From Saccharothrix deserti (GTDB lineage: Bacteria > Actinomycetota > Actinomycetes > Mycobacteriales > Pseudonocardiaceae): a stretch of 64,000 nucleotides of DNA. The position numbers and the translations under genes are program-made. Below, one piece after another: positions 17,300 to 25,966 of this stretch. Each line of letters begins with the position of its first letter. The first letter of the stretch is position 1. Below the pieces are notes generated by a model. That model searched no databases. It was not told where the DNA came from and saw nothing but the letters and a program-made list of their open reading frames with translations. The stretch spans positions 310,001-374,000 of the forward strand of contig NZ_VKAB01000011.1 in assembly GCF_009769385.1 (NCBI RefSeq), in the 5' to 3' direction.

Positions 17300-17328
17300 A
17301 ACCTAGGTACGTGTTCACCCTGTGTCAA
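17300..17328 (-). promoter_or_regulatory. Sigma-70-type promoter of the locus 1 importer operon
   Basis: On the minus strand a -35 TTGACA (17323-17328) is followed by a 17-bp spacer and a -10 TAGGTT (17300-17305). This faces the binding-protein gene starting at 17228 and overlaps the operator region. Confidence 0.65.
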
Positions 17329-17406
17329 GACTAGGTTTCGAGCCTGTGACGTGCTATTTCGTCGTTCGACTCAGCTGTCTGGGTAGGCCGGGGTAACCTT
17401 CGTCCC

Positions 17407-18492
17407 ATGCCGCCGAGGAAAACGTCGGAAAACGCCGGATCGTCGGGTCGTGGAACGCTGGGCCGTCCGGCCACCATCAGCGACGTGGCCCGGTTGGCGG
17501 GCGTCTCGGTCGGCACGGCGTCCAAGGCGCTCAACGGCCGCGGCTCGCTGCGCGAGGAGACCCGGCGGCGGGTCCGGTCCGCCGCCGACGAGCTCGGTTT
17601 CCAGCCGAACACCGCCGCCCTCACGCTCAACTCGGGCCGTACCTACACCGTCGGCATGATCACCACCGACACCATCGGCCGGTTCAGCATCCCGCTGATG
17701 ACCGGCGCGGAGGACTCCCTCGGCGCCGGTCGCATGTCGGTCTTCCTCTGCGACGCGCGCGACGACCCGATCCGCGAGCAGTACTACCTGCGCACCCTGC
17801 TCAGCCGCCGGGTCGACGGCATCATCGTCACCGGGCGCCGCACCCAGGCCCGCGCGCCCATCGGCGTCGACCTGCCCGTGCCGGTGGTCTACGCGTTCAT
17901 CAGCTCCACCGACCCGAACGACTGCTCGGTGGTGCCGGACGAGGCGGGCGGCGCGCGCAAGGCCGTCGACCACCTGCTGGCACTGGGACGGCGGCGGATC
18001 GCCCACGTCACCGGCCCCGAGCACCACCATTCGGCGGCCGTGCGCGCGTCGGCCGCCGTCGAGCGGCTGGCCGAGTCCGGGCTGGACCTGGTCGGCGCTC
18101 CGCTGTTCGGCGAGTGGAGCGAGGCCTGGGGCAGGCAGGCGACCGGCATCCTGCTCGGCGCGGGCGAGGAGTTCGACGCGGTGTTCTGCGGCAGCGACCA
18201 GATAGCGCGTGGTGTGGCGGACGCGTTGCGGGCGGCGGGCCGGCGGGTGCCCGACGACGTCGCCCTGGTCGGCTTCGACAACTGGGACGTCATGGCGCTG
18301 GCCTGCCAGCCGCCGTTGACCAGCATCGACATGGAGCTGGAAGGGCTCGGGCGGACGGCGGCGGACCTGTTGTTGGCGGCCATCAACGGCGAACCCGCGC
18401 CCGGCAGGCACGTCAGCCCGTGCCGGCTCGTGCTCCGCGAGTCCACCGCCGTGTCGGTCCTGCCCGGGTCCACCCGGGTCGAGCAGGTCTAG
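17407..18492 (+). CDS. LacI-family transcriptional regulator of locus 1
   Basis: A 361-residue repressor with an N-terminal helix-turn-helix (ATISDVARLAGVSVGTASKA, residues 21-40), the hinge helix region ending TAALTLNSGRT, and a periplasmic-binding-like sugar sensor domain to the end (DDVALVGFDNWDVMALACQP, TSIDMELEGLG). It is transcribed away from the importer operon. Matching AACCGGTT palindromes lie before the importer and before the downstream epimerase, so it probably controls both and responds to an oligosaccharide from the substrate. Confidence 0.92.
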   Translation: MPPRKTSENAGSSGRGTLGRPATISDVARLAGVSVGTASKALNGRGSLREETRRRVRSAADELGFQPNTAALTLNSGRTYTVGMITTDTIGRFSIPLMTGAEDSLGAGRMSVFLCDARDDPIREQYYLRTLLSRRVDGIIVTGRRTQARAPIGVDLPVPVVYAFISSTDPNDCSVVPDEAGGARKAVDHLLALGRRRIAHVTGPEHHHSAAVRASAAVERLAESGLDLVGAPLFGEWSEAWGRQATGILLGAGEEFDAVFCGSDQIARGVADALRAAGRRVPDDVALVGFDNWDVMALACQPPLTSIDMELEGLGRTAADLLLAAINGEPAPGRHVSPCRLVLRESTAVSVLPGSTRVEQV

Positions 18493-18600
18493 GGCCACGC
18501 GAGCGAGCGGGCGTCCTTGCCCCGACCTTCGGATTCCCCTCGAACGCGCTGGCCGGCGCCCACTGCCGCGGATAACCTCCGACGTCATGACCGACAGCGC

Positions 18601-18612
18601 TGAACCGGTTGA
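18601..18612. promoter_or_regulatory. Second AACCGGTT operator, before the epimerase gene
   Basis: TGAACCGGTTGA, centred on the same 8-bp palindrome as the importer operator, ends 6 bp before the epimerase start. A repressor bound here would block its initiation region. Confidence 0.6.
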
Positions 18613-18618
18613 GCGGCG

Positions 18619-19797
18619 ATGATCGACGACGAGCTGCGCCGGGCGGCGGAAACCGAGCTGCGCCACCGCGTCCTGCCGTTCTGGCTGGGCCTGGCGGACC
18701 GCGAGCACGGCGGCATCCACGGGCACGTCGACGCGGACCTCGTGGTCGACCGCAAGGCGGACAAGGGCGCGGTGCAGGCGTGCCGGTTCCTGTGGACCTT
18801 CTCCGCCGCCTACCGGCACTTCGGCGACCTCTCGTACCTGGCCGCCGCGCGGGACATGTACCGGTTCGTGACCGGGCGCCTCGTGGACGACGAGCACGGC
18901 GGGGTGTTCTGGTCGGTCGACCACACCGGAGCCCCGGCGGACACCGACAAGCACGTCTACGCCCAGGCGTTCGCGCTCTACGCGTTCAGCGAGTACCACC
19001 GCGCCACCGGCGACGACGGGGCGTTGGCCAGGGCGACCGAGGTGTACGACGTCGTGACCGGCATCGGCTTCGACCCGGCGACGGGCGCGTACCGCGAGCA
19101 GTTCGACCGCGCCTGGGTGGTGAAGCCGAACGTCCTGCTCGGCGAGGCCTACCTCGCCGACATCACCATGAACACCCACCTGCACGTCCTGGAGGCGTTG
19201 ACCGCCTACCACGCCGTCGCGCCCTCACCGGCCGTCGCGGGTCGCATCACGGCACTGCTCGACACCTTCCGCGAACGGCTCTACGACCCACACCGCCGTT
19301 CGCTGCGCGTCTTCCTCGACCCGGACTGGCGCGAGCTGGGCGACGTGATGTCCTTCGGTCACGACATCGAGGCGAGCTGGCTGATCGACGAGGCGTGCCG
19401 GGAGATCGGCGCGGACCTGCCGGACATGGTCGTCGGCCTGGCCGCGAACACGGCCGAACGGGCGGTGCTCGCCGACGGCGCGGTGGCCAACGAGACGGTG
19501 TCGGGGCGGCTCGACGCGACACGCGTCTGGTGGGTCCAGGCGGAGGCGGTCGTGGGGTTCCTCAACGCGCACGAGCGCACCGGCGACCGGGCGTTCCACA
19601 CGCTGGCGCGCGGCACCTGGGACTACATCACCACCAGCGTGATCGACCCGCGCCCGACCGGGGAATGGCTCTACGCCAGGGATCCGGACAACACACCGCT
19701 CCCGAAGGAGGTGGCCGGGATGTGGAAATGCTGCTACCACAACGGACGCCTCTGCCTCCAGATGGTCGAGCGCCTCGCCGCGACTTCCCGCGCGTAG
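18619..19797 (+). CDS. AGE-family sugar epimerase (cellobiose 2-epimerase-like)
   Basis: A 392-residue (alpha/alpha)6-barrel protein of the N-acylglucosamine 2-epimerase family, predicted cytoplasmic. Family motifs are DKHVYAQAFALYAFSEY, the catalytic His region MSFGHDIEASWLIDEA, WWVQAEAVVGF and WKCCYHNGR. These epimerise C2 of aldoses or of the reducing-end glucose of disaccharides; cellobiose 2-epimerase or mannose isomerase activity is most likely. It follows the LacI gene and has its own LacI-type operator, so it should be induced with locus 1. Confidence 0.85.
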   Translation: MIDDELRRAAETELRHRVLPFWLGLADREHGGIHGHVDADLVVDRKADKGAVQACRFLWTFSAAYRHFGDLSYLAAARDMYRFVTGRLVDDEHGGVFWSVDHTGAPADTDKHVYAQAFALYAFSEYHRATGDDGALARATEVYDVVTGIGFDPATGAYREQFDRAWVVKPNVLLGEAYLADITMNTHLHVLEALTAYHAVAPSPAVAGRITALLDTFRERLYDPHRRSLRVFLDPDWRELGDVMSFGHDIEASWLIDEACREIGADLPDMVVGLAANTAERAVLADGAVANETVSGRLDATRVWWVQAEAVVGFLNAHERTGDRAFHTLARGTWDYITTSVIDPRPTGEWLYARDPDNTPLPKEVAGMWKCCYHNGRLCLQMVERLAATSRA

Positions 19798-19950
19798 GCG
19801 CCTCGTGATCGGTGCCGGCCCGCGCCACCCGAACGGGCGGAAGCTCCTCTCCCCGTTGGATCTTCGACCTGTGGTGGGCAAGGATGTGCCTCGGCACGCG
19901 TGTGTCGCACCCGAGGTGGGCTGACGCCCTGGCACGAACGGCAAGCCACG

Positions 19951-21273
19951 ATGAACTCTGTTGCGAGCGAGGTGTTGCCGCCCTCGGCGGACACCGATGT
20001 CCCGCTCGGCTCGGCAGCCGAGGACATGGTGCCGGTCGCCGATACCGGCGCCGGTCGCGGACCGCGGTGGCTGGACGACTGGCTCGACGCCAACCTCACC
20101 CGCGTCATGTCGTGGCGGCGGACCCTGCACGCGTACCCCGAGCTGATGCGCGAGGAATTCCGCACCACGGAGACGGTCGTCGGCATCCTGCGCTCGCTCG
20201 GCCTCGAACCACGCGTGCTGCCGATCGGGACCGGTGTCATCTGCGACGTCGGCAGCGGGCCGCGGTGTGTCGCCCTGCGCGCCGACATCGACGCGCTGGC
20301 CGTCACCGAGAACACCGGCCTGTCGTTCTCGTCGCGGGTCCCCGGTGTCTCGCACGCGTGCGGCCACGACGTGCACACCGCGATCCTGCTCGGCGCGGCG
20401 GCGGCGTTGGCCTCGGCGCCCGAACTGCCGGGCCGGGTGCGTTTGCTGTTCCAGCCCGCCGAGGAGGAGCCGGGCGGCGCGCACGACGTGATCGCGGCCG
20501 GTGGGCTGGACGGTGTGGAGCGGATCTTCGGGCTGCACTGCGACCCGAAGATCGAAGTGGGCCGGATCGGCACGAAGGTCGGGCCCGTCACGTCGGCGTG
20601 CGACCTGCTCGAGCTGCGGGTGGCGGCGTCCGGGGCCGGCGGGCGCGACGAACTCAGCTCCGACGTGGTGCACGCGCTCGGTGTGGTGGCGACCGGGCTG
20701 CCCGCGATGCTGGCCCGCCGCGTCGACGCCCGTGCGGGCACGGTGCTGGCGTGGGGGCTGATGGACGCGCCGGAGACGCCCTGCGGCACGCTGCGCGAGG
20801 GCGTGCTCCGCGGCACCCTGCGCACCGGTGATCCGCTGGTGAACGCCCAGTTGACCGACCTGGTGGAGGAGATCGTCGGCTGGTTGCTGCGGCCGACCGG
20901 GGTGCGGTTCGAACTGGAGCACGTCCGCGCTGTTCCGGTTGTGGACAACGACCTCGACAGCACGGTCGTGCTCCAGACCGCGGTCGCCGCCGCGCTCGGG
21001 CCGCAGGCGGTCGTGCCGACCACGCAGTCCTGCGGCGGTGAGGACTTCGGCTGGTACCTGGAGCACGTGCCCGGTTCGTACGCGCGGTTGGGCACCTGGT
21101 CGGGTGAAGGGCCGCAGGGGGATCTGCACCAGGCGACACTCCACGTGGACGAACGGGCGCTGCCGATCGGCGTGCGCACCATGGTCCACACGGCGCTCAC
21201 CGCGTTGACTGCGTCCGGTGGACCCGAGGCTGAGCCGCCTGCCTGTTCAGCGGCCGTTCAGCGGGTTGTCTGA
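19951..21273 (+). CDS. M20-family amidohydrolase
   Basis: A 440-residue zinc amidohydrolase of the M20D group, which cleaves N-acyl or amide bonds of amino-acid derivatives. Metal-site motifs are ALRADIDALAV, HACGHDVHTAILLGAAAA and LFQPAEEEPGG, with the dimerisation domain between about residues 200 and 320 and the last metal ligand region CGGEDFGWYLE. The ATG at 19951 starts an extra polar N-terminal tail of about 45 residues before the catalytic domain. No signal peptide. It is not clearly part of locus 1. Confidence 0.87.
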   Translation: MNSVASEVLPPSADTDVPLGSAAEDMVPVADTGAGRGPRWLDDWLDANLTRVMSWRRTLHAYPELMREEFRTTETVVGILRSLGLEPRVLPIGTGVICDVGSGPRCVALRADIDALAVTENTGLSFSSRVPGVSHACGHDVHTAILLGAAAALASAPELPGRVRLLFQPAEEEPGGAHDVIAAGGLDGVERIFGLHCDPKIEVGRIGTKVGPVTSACDLLELRVAASGAGGRDELSSDVVHALGVVATGLPAMLARRVDARAGTVLAWGLMDAPETPCGTLREGVLRGTLRTGDPLVNAQLTDLVEEIVGWLLRPTGVRFELEHVRAVPVVDNDLDSTVVLQTAVAAALGPQAVVPTTQSCGGEDFGWYLEHVPGSYARLGTWSGEGPQGDLHQATLHVDERALPIGVRTMVHTALTALTASGGPEAEPPACSAAVQRVV

Positions 21274-21349
21274 ACCGGGTCTTCTCCTGTGTCGCGTCGG
21301 TCGAGGTCCCGCCGGGGACGGCGGGGTGGCGTGAACTGGGGGGAAGGTC

Positions 21350-22521
21350 GTGACGGCAGTCGATCCGATCAGTGCCCGGAGCAGCACCGATTACGTGCAG
21401 TTGTTGAGACGCCGCAGGGAAGTCGCCGGGCTGTCCTTCAGACAGCTGGACCGGCGGGCGCGTAGGTGCGGAGAGTCGTTGCCGCCCAGCACGGTGGCCA
21501 CGATGTTGCGTCGCGCCACTCTTCCGGGGGTCGGTCTGGTGTCCACCTACGTCCGGGCGTGCGGCGGTGACGACGCGGAGGTGGCCGTGTGGTTGGCGGC
21601 ACGGGCGCGGATCGCCGCGCCTGGCGCGTCGGTGCCGGTCGCGAGCACGGCCGCCACCGGGTTGTGCCTGCCGGTCCCGCCGCGTCAGCTCCCGCCGGGT
21701 GTCGCGGGCATGGTCGGGCGGTGCCGTGAACTGGCCGAGTTGGACGCGGCGACCAGCGGTTCGGAGTGCGGGCTGGTCGTGGTCACCGGCGGGCCGGGGG
21801 TGGGTAAGACCGCGTTGGCGGTCCAGTGGGCGCATCGGGCCACGACCCGGTTCCCGACGGCCAGCTGTACGTCGACCTGCGCGGGCACGGTCCGGGGGAG
21901 CCGTTGAGCGCGGGTGCCGCGTTGGCACACCTGCTGGTCGGGCTGGGCGTGCCGGCGGACGCGGTGCCGTCACTCGACCGCGGGCATGCGTTGCGGGTGC
22001 TCGCGCAGTCGGCGGGGGAGCGGGCGGTGGCCGACGAGCTGACGGCGGCCGGTGTGTTGGCCGATCTGTGCGACGGGCTGCCGTTGGCGTTGCGGATCGC
22101 GGCCGGCGCGCTCGATCAGGGAGCGCGGACACCGACCGCGGATCTGGTCGCCGAGATGTGTGCCGACGGGCTGCTGGCGGCGCTGGGTGTGCACGGCGAT
22201 CCGCGGGCTCGGTTGGACATCTCGTTCGGGTACTCGTACGACGTTCTCGGTGACGTCGAGCGGCGGTTGTTCCGGCTGCTCGGGACGTTGCCGGCGCGGG
22301 ACCTGGCCGCGCCGGTCGTGGCGGCGGCCGCGGAGATGACGATCGGCGCCGTGCGGGTGGCGTTGCGCCGTTTGGCGGACGGGCACCTGGTGGTGCGGCT
22401 CGGCGGTGACCGGTACGAGGTGCGGGGTCTGCTCCGGGAGTACGCGCGGGTGCTCGCGGTGGAAGAGCAGCAGCACCTGCCCGCCCGACGGGTGCGCCAG
22501 GCCGGAACCGACGCCGCCTAG
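21350..22521 (+). pseudogene. NB-ARC (AfsR-like) regulator, frameshifted and internally deleted
   Basis: The first frame (21350-21907) gives a helix-turn-helix-like N-terminus (RREVAGLSFRQLDRRARRCG) and the P-loop GGPGVGKTALAVQWAHRA, then derails. The second frame (in phase from about 21855) continues the family sequence with PDGQLYVDLRGHGPGEPLSA, so one base is missing near 21859. The stretch after AVPSLDRGHALRV jumps straight to ADLCDGLPLALRIAAGAL: the Walker B segment that normally lies between (about 60-80 residues) is gone. The gene also ends right after the winged-helix part without the usual TPR domain. It is probably dead as an ATP switch. Confidence 0.75.
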
Positions 22522-22570
22522 GGCTCGCCTGGGCGGACACCCGACTCGGTTCGGGTGCGGAGTAGGCACG

Positions 22571-22630
22571 AACCGCCGCCGAGCCCGCACACCACCGCCT
22601 GGCGGCGGTTTGGCGGGGTCGGCGGCGGTT
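22571..22630. terminator. Bidirectional terminator with nested stem
   Basis: Outer arms AACCGCCGCCGA and TCGGCGGCGGTT enclose a second GC-rich hairpin. It separates the convergent NB-ARC pseudogene and the DUF4328 gene. Confidence 0.65.
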
Positions 22631-22663
22631 CGCGCGGGAAGTCCTGAGTGGACCGCCCAGGCA

Positions 22664-23413
22664 CTACTCCGGGCGCTGCCACCGAGGATCGTCACCAGGC
22701 GGAGCGATCTGCGGAGCGGGCTGCCCCGGCAGGTCGACGGGAGCCAACCCGGCGGACGTCGGCGACAAGACCTCCGCCGGCGTGACGAAGCCCGGCACGG
22801 ACTGCCACGCGCCGATCCGCTGCACGACCATCACCGCGAACACCGCGGCGGGCACCGAGAGCACGGCCGCCACGACCACCATCGCCGCGCCGTTGCCCAG
22901 TTCCTCCACGGTCTCGCTGCGCGTCATCATCCGGTCCGCGATCCGGTCGACCACCAGGTAGGCGAGGAACAGTCCCCACCACCAGTTGACCTCCGACGGC
23001 GACCGTCCCAAGTCGTGCCGGGGCCGGCTGATCCGCCACACATCGATCGTCAACCGGCGTGGAACCCACAGGCTGACGATCGGCAGCCAACCCCAGATCG
23101 CCCACCCCTTGCGGTAGTGGTGTTCGTGGGGTGCCACCAGGTCGGCGTTCGAGCGGACCCGCCACAACCACACGATGAACACCACACCGGCACCCACGTA
23201 CAGCGCGCTGTTGCCCAACTCCAGCAGCTCGGTCGTCGCGATCGTGCCGTCGAACTCGACCTGACCGACCCGGTCGTCGACGTAGTCGCGCAACACGTCC
23301 CGCAGGTGCCACACCCACCCGGCCATGATCACGTCGGACAACGCCGTCAGCGACACCAGCACGACAAACGCGATCCCAAGCCCGCGCACCGAACGGAACA
23401 CGTGTCCCCCCAC
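22664..23413 (-). CDS. DUF4328-type membrane protein
   Basis: A 249-residue integral membrane protein with about five helices. The segments NADLVAPHEHHYRKGWAIWG, IVSLWVPRRLTIDVWRIS and VNWWWGLFLAYLVVDRIADR are characteristic of DUF4328, a family of unknown function common in actinomycetes. The last 40 residues are a Pro-rich tail predicted to be soluble. The next gene upstream, on the same strand, encodes another small membrane protein. Confidence 0.8.
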   Translation of the reverse strand: MGGHVFRSVRGLGIAFVVLVSLTALSDVIMAGWVWHLRDVLRDYVDDRVGQVEFDGTIATTELLELGNSALYVGAGVVFIVWLWRVRSNADLVAPHEHHYRKGWAIWGWLPIVSLWVPRRLTIDVWRISRPRHDLGRSPSEVNWWWGLFLAYLVVDRIADRMMTRSETVEELGNGAAMVVVAAVLSVPAAVFAVMVVQRIGAWQSVPGFVTPAEVLSPTSAGLAPVDLPGQPAPQIAPPGDDPRWQRPE

Positions 23414-23456
23414 ATAGACGGTCCCCCGACCGGCGCGGAGCGTAACCGACGCGGCC

Positions 23457-24035
23457 TCACCACCGGACCGCGAATTCGTACCAGGGGCCCTCGATGTGTT
23501 CGTAGATCACGCCGTCCCCGTTCGCGTCCACCGGCACCCGGTCGGGGCAGTAGGCGTACCCGGTCGGATCGAGGAACCCGGCGTCGCTCACGGTGAGCAA
23601 CGTGCAGCCGCCGGCGTCGACTTTCGCCGTCCTGATCGTGTGCAACCCGACCTGGCGGTCCAGGAGCCGGTGGTCCGGCTCCGCCGCCACGTCCGCGACC
23701 ACGGCCTCCAACCCGGACCGGTGCGCCTCGAACACCGCGCTTTGGACCACCTCCGTGCGGACCGCCGCCCACGTCACCACCACCAGCGCCGGGACCAGCA
23801 GGAACGGCCACAGCCTGCCCACGTGCGGTTTCCGCGGCCGGGGCAGCGCGAGCACCGCGAGAACGCCCACCACCAGCCACGCGACACCGACCACCAGCCA
23901 GCACCCGTACACGGACAACGCCACCCCGAAGTACCCGCCGGGCGCGCTGACCGCCCACAGCGTGAGCAACACCGGAACCGCCGCTGCGATCACGGGCCAC
24001 CACGGAGACCGCCACCGCGACACACGTCCGACCAT
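23457..24035 (-). CDS. Small membrane protein with external Cys-containing domain
   Basis: I do not recognise a family. The 192-residue protein has three hydrophobic helices in the first 105 residues (VIAAAVPVLLTLWAVSAPGG; LVVGVAWLVVGVLAVLAL; PFLLVPALVVVTWAAV) and then a roughly 85-residue domain with two Cys (GGCTLLTV, GYAYCPDRVP) that could form a disulfide outside the cell. The ATG at 24035 is preferred over longer frames. It ends 43 bp before the DUF4328 start on the same strand. Confidence 0.7.
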   Translation of the reverse strand: MVGRVSRWRSPWWPVIAAAVPVLLTLWAVSAPGGYFGVALSVYGCWLVVGVAWLVVGVLAVLALPRPRKPHVGRLWPFLLVPALVVVTWAAVRTEVVQSAVFEAHRSGLEAVVADVAAEPDHRLLDRQVGLHTIRTAKVDAGGCTLLTVSDAGFLDPTGYAYCPDRVPVDANGDGVIYEHIEGPWYEFAVRW

Positions 24036-24239
24036 CGAACCCCCTCTCCGTTCAGGGGGACGTGCCGCAGGACCCTCCGGTTCCGCTGTCCGCGCAGTTC
24101 TTGCACCGCACGGTGACCGCGTGTCCACCCGACGGCCACTCCGGCGCCGTGCGCGTCCGTTTTGGACGGCCGGTGTGCCCGCTTTCCTGTGTTCCACGTC
24201 ACTTCCGTCGGCGGCATCCGGGCTCGATGCTTGGCTCTC

Positions 24240-25436
24240 ATGACTCGCCCTCCGCCGCCCGCTCGCACCAGCCGGCGGGCGCGTGGCGCGGTGGCCGTCC
24301 TGTTCTTCGTCAACGGCGGGGTGTTCGCCAACGCGGTGCCGCGTTACCCCGAGCTGAAGGCCGGGCTCGCGTTGTCGAACGCGGGGTTCGGGTCCGTGGT
24401 GGCCGCGTTCCCGCTGGGCGCACTGCTGGTCGGGACGATCGCCGGTGTGTTGGTCGGCCGGTGGGGATCGGCGCGCACGGCGGTCGCCGCGTCCGTCGTG
24501 CTGGCGGCCAACCTGGTGTTCATCGGTGTCGCGCCGTCGTGGTGGGCGCTGGCGTGCGCCTTGTTCGTCGCGGGCTCGTTCGACGCGATCGCGGACGTGG
24601 CCGCCAACGCCCAAGGGCTGCGGGTGGAACGGCTGTACGGGCGGTCGATCCTCAACTCCCTGCACGGCGTGTGGAGCATCGGCGCGGTCGTCGGCGGCCT
24701 CACGGGTGCCGCCGCCGCGGGCCTCCACGTACCGGTGTCGTGGCACTTGGCGACGGCGGCCGTGCTGTTCGCGGGCCTCGCCCTGGCCGCGTCCCGTTTC
24801 CTGCTCCGAGGCCCGGACACCACAGCCGTGGCCGGCGTGGGACGGGTGCGGCTGCGGCTGATCGCGAGCGTCGGGCTGCTCGGCGTGGTCGCCGCGATGG
24901 CCAACGTGATCGAGGACGTCGGCGCGACGTGGGGCGCGGTGTACCTGCGCGGCGATCTGGGCGCCGGTCCGGCGATGGCGGGCACGGCGTTCATCGCGCT
25001 CCAGGCGACGCAGACCATCGGCCGGCTACTCGGCGACCGCGCCGTGACGCGCTTCGGTGACCGCGCCGTGGCGCGGACCGGTGCCACCACGGCGGGTCTC
25101 GCCATGGCGGTGGCCCTGATCTTCCCCGCACCCGTCACGACCGTGATCGCGTTCGGGATCGTGGGCCTGGGCATCGCCACGCTCGTGCCGGCGAGCGCAC
25201 GTGCCGCCGACACCGCACCCGGCCTGCCACCCGGCCTGGGGCTGACCCTGATCGGCACGGTGGACCGCCTGGCCCTGATCGCCGCCGCACCGTTGATCGG
25301 CGCGGTCGGCGACGCCTACGGCCTGCGGACCGGACTGGCGCTGATCCCGGTCGGGGCGGCGGTCGTCGTGATCCTCGCCGTCACCCTCCACGACGGCGGG
25401 CCGGCACGCGGGCGCGCCGGCGGCCACCAGGCGTGA
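24240..25436 (+). CDS. MFS transporter (YbjJ-like)
   Basis: A 398-residue major facilitator with 12 predicted helices. It starts with a short basic tail and FFVNGGVFANAVPRYPELKA, and the loop between helices 2 and 3 carries the MFS pattern GVLVGRWGSART. The SILNSLHGVWSIGAVVGGL segment is typical of the YbjJ-type group, whose substrate is not established. It is convergent with the small gene at 25445. No linked regulator is obvious. Confidence 0.82.
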   Translation: MTRPPPPARTSRRARGAVAVLFFVNGGVFANAVPRYPELKAGLALSNAGFGSVVAAFPLGALLVGTIAGVLVGRWGSARTAVAASVVLAANLVFIGVAPSWWALACALFVAGSFDAIADVAANAQGLRVERLYGRSILNSLHGVWSIGAVVGGLTGAAAAGLHVPVSWHLATAAVLFAGLALAASRFLLRGPDTTAVAGVGRVRLRLIASVGLLGVVAAMANVIEDVGATWGAVYLRGDLGAGPAMAGTAFIALQATQTIGRLLGDRAVTRFGDRAVARTGATTAGLAMAVALIFPAPVTTVIAFGIVGLGIATLVPASARAADTAPGLPPGLGLTLIGTVDRLALIAAAPLIGAVGDAYGLRTGLALIPVGAAVVVILAVTLHDGGPARGRAGGHQA

Positions 25437-25444
25437 CGGCGGTG

Positions 25445-25903
25445 CTACTTCGAGGACGAGAGCGGTTCCTGGAAGAGGACGGGCGGGGCGTCGCTGGGCG
25501 GACGCGGTGCCGCCGGTTCCTGGCGGGGCGCCCACTGCTCGGCGACCGGCTCGGGCGTGACGTCCTCGACCGGGGCTTCCACGACGGGCGCGGGTGCGGC
25601 GGCGGGCACGGCCAACTGCTGCTGCACGTGCGCGATCCACACCAGCCACATGGCCTCGTCGCGGTGACCGCGGTACTCGGCCTTCAAGCCCGCCAACGCC
25701 CCGCGGACGCGTGCGGCGATCACGGGGTCTTCACGCACGGCCGACCAGACGCCGCGCGACGCGGCGTCCCGGGCCTTGACCAGGAGGCGGACCTGGTCGG
25801 CCAACTCCGGTGCGGGCAGGTTCGCCCACGCCGCTGCGATTCTCTGTGCCTTGGTCACGGGTGCCATCCTCGTCGAGCGGACGGCACTCGGTTGCCGTGA
25901 CAC
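25445..25903 (-). CDS. Uncharacterised small protein with Pro/Ala-rich tail
   Basis: A 152-residue protein without a recognised family. The first 90 residues are helical and charged (TKAQRIAAAWANLPAPELAD; YRGHRDEAMWLVWIAHVQQQ), the last 50 rich in Pro, Ala and Glu. The GTG at 25903 has GAGAGG 11 bases upstream; an ATG at 25867 is the alternative start. It ends 8 bp from the convergent MFS gene. Probably cytoplasmic. Confidence 0.6.
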   Translation of the reverse strand: MSRQPSAVRSTRMAPVTKAQRIAAAWANLPAPELADQVRLLVKARDAASRGVWSAVREDPVIAARVRGALAGLKAEYRGHRDEAMWLVWIAHVQQQLAVPAAAPAPVVEAPVEDVTPEPVAEQWAPRQEPAAPRPPSDAPPVLFQEPLSSSK

Positions 25904-25966
25904 GATGTTATCAACCTCTCGTTTTTTCGAGGTCAGCCACCGGGTGCGGCGGGCGGGCGATGACGC

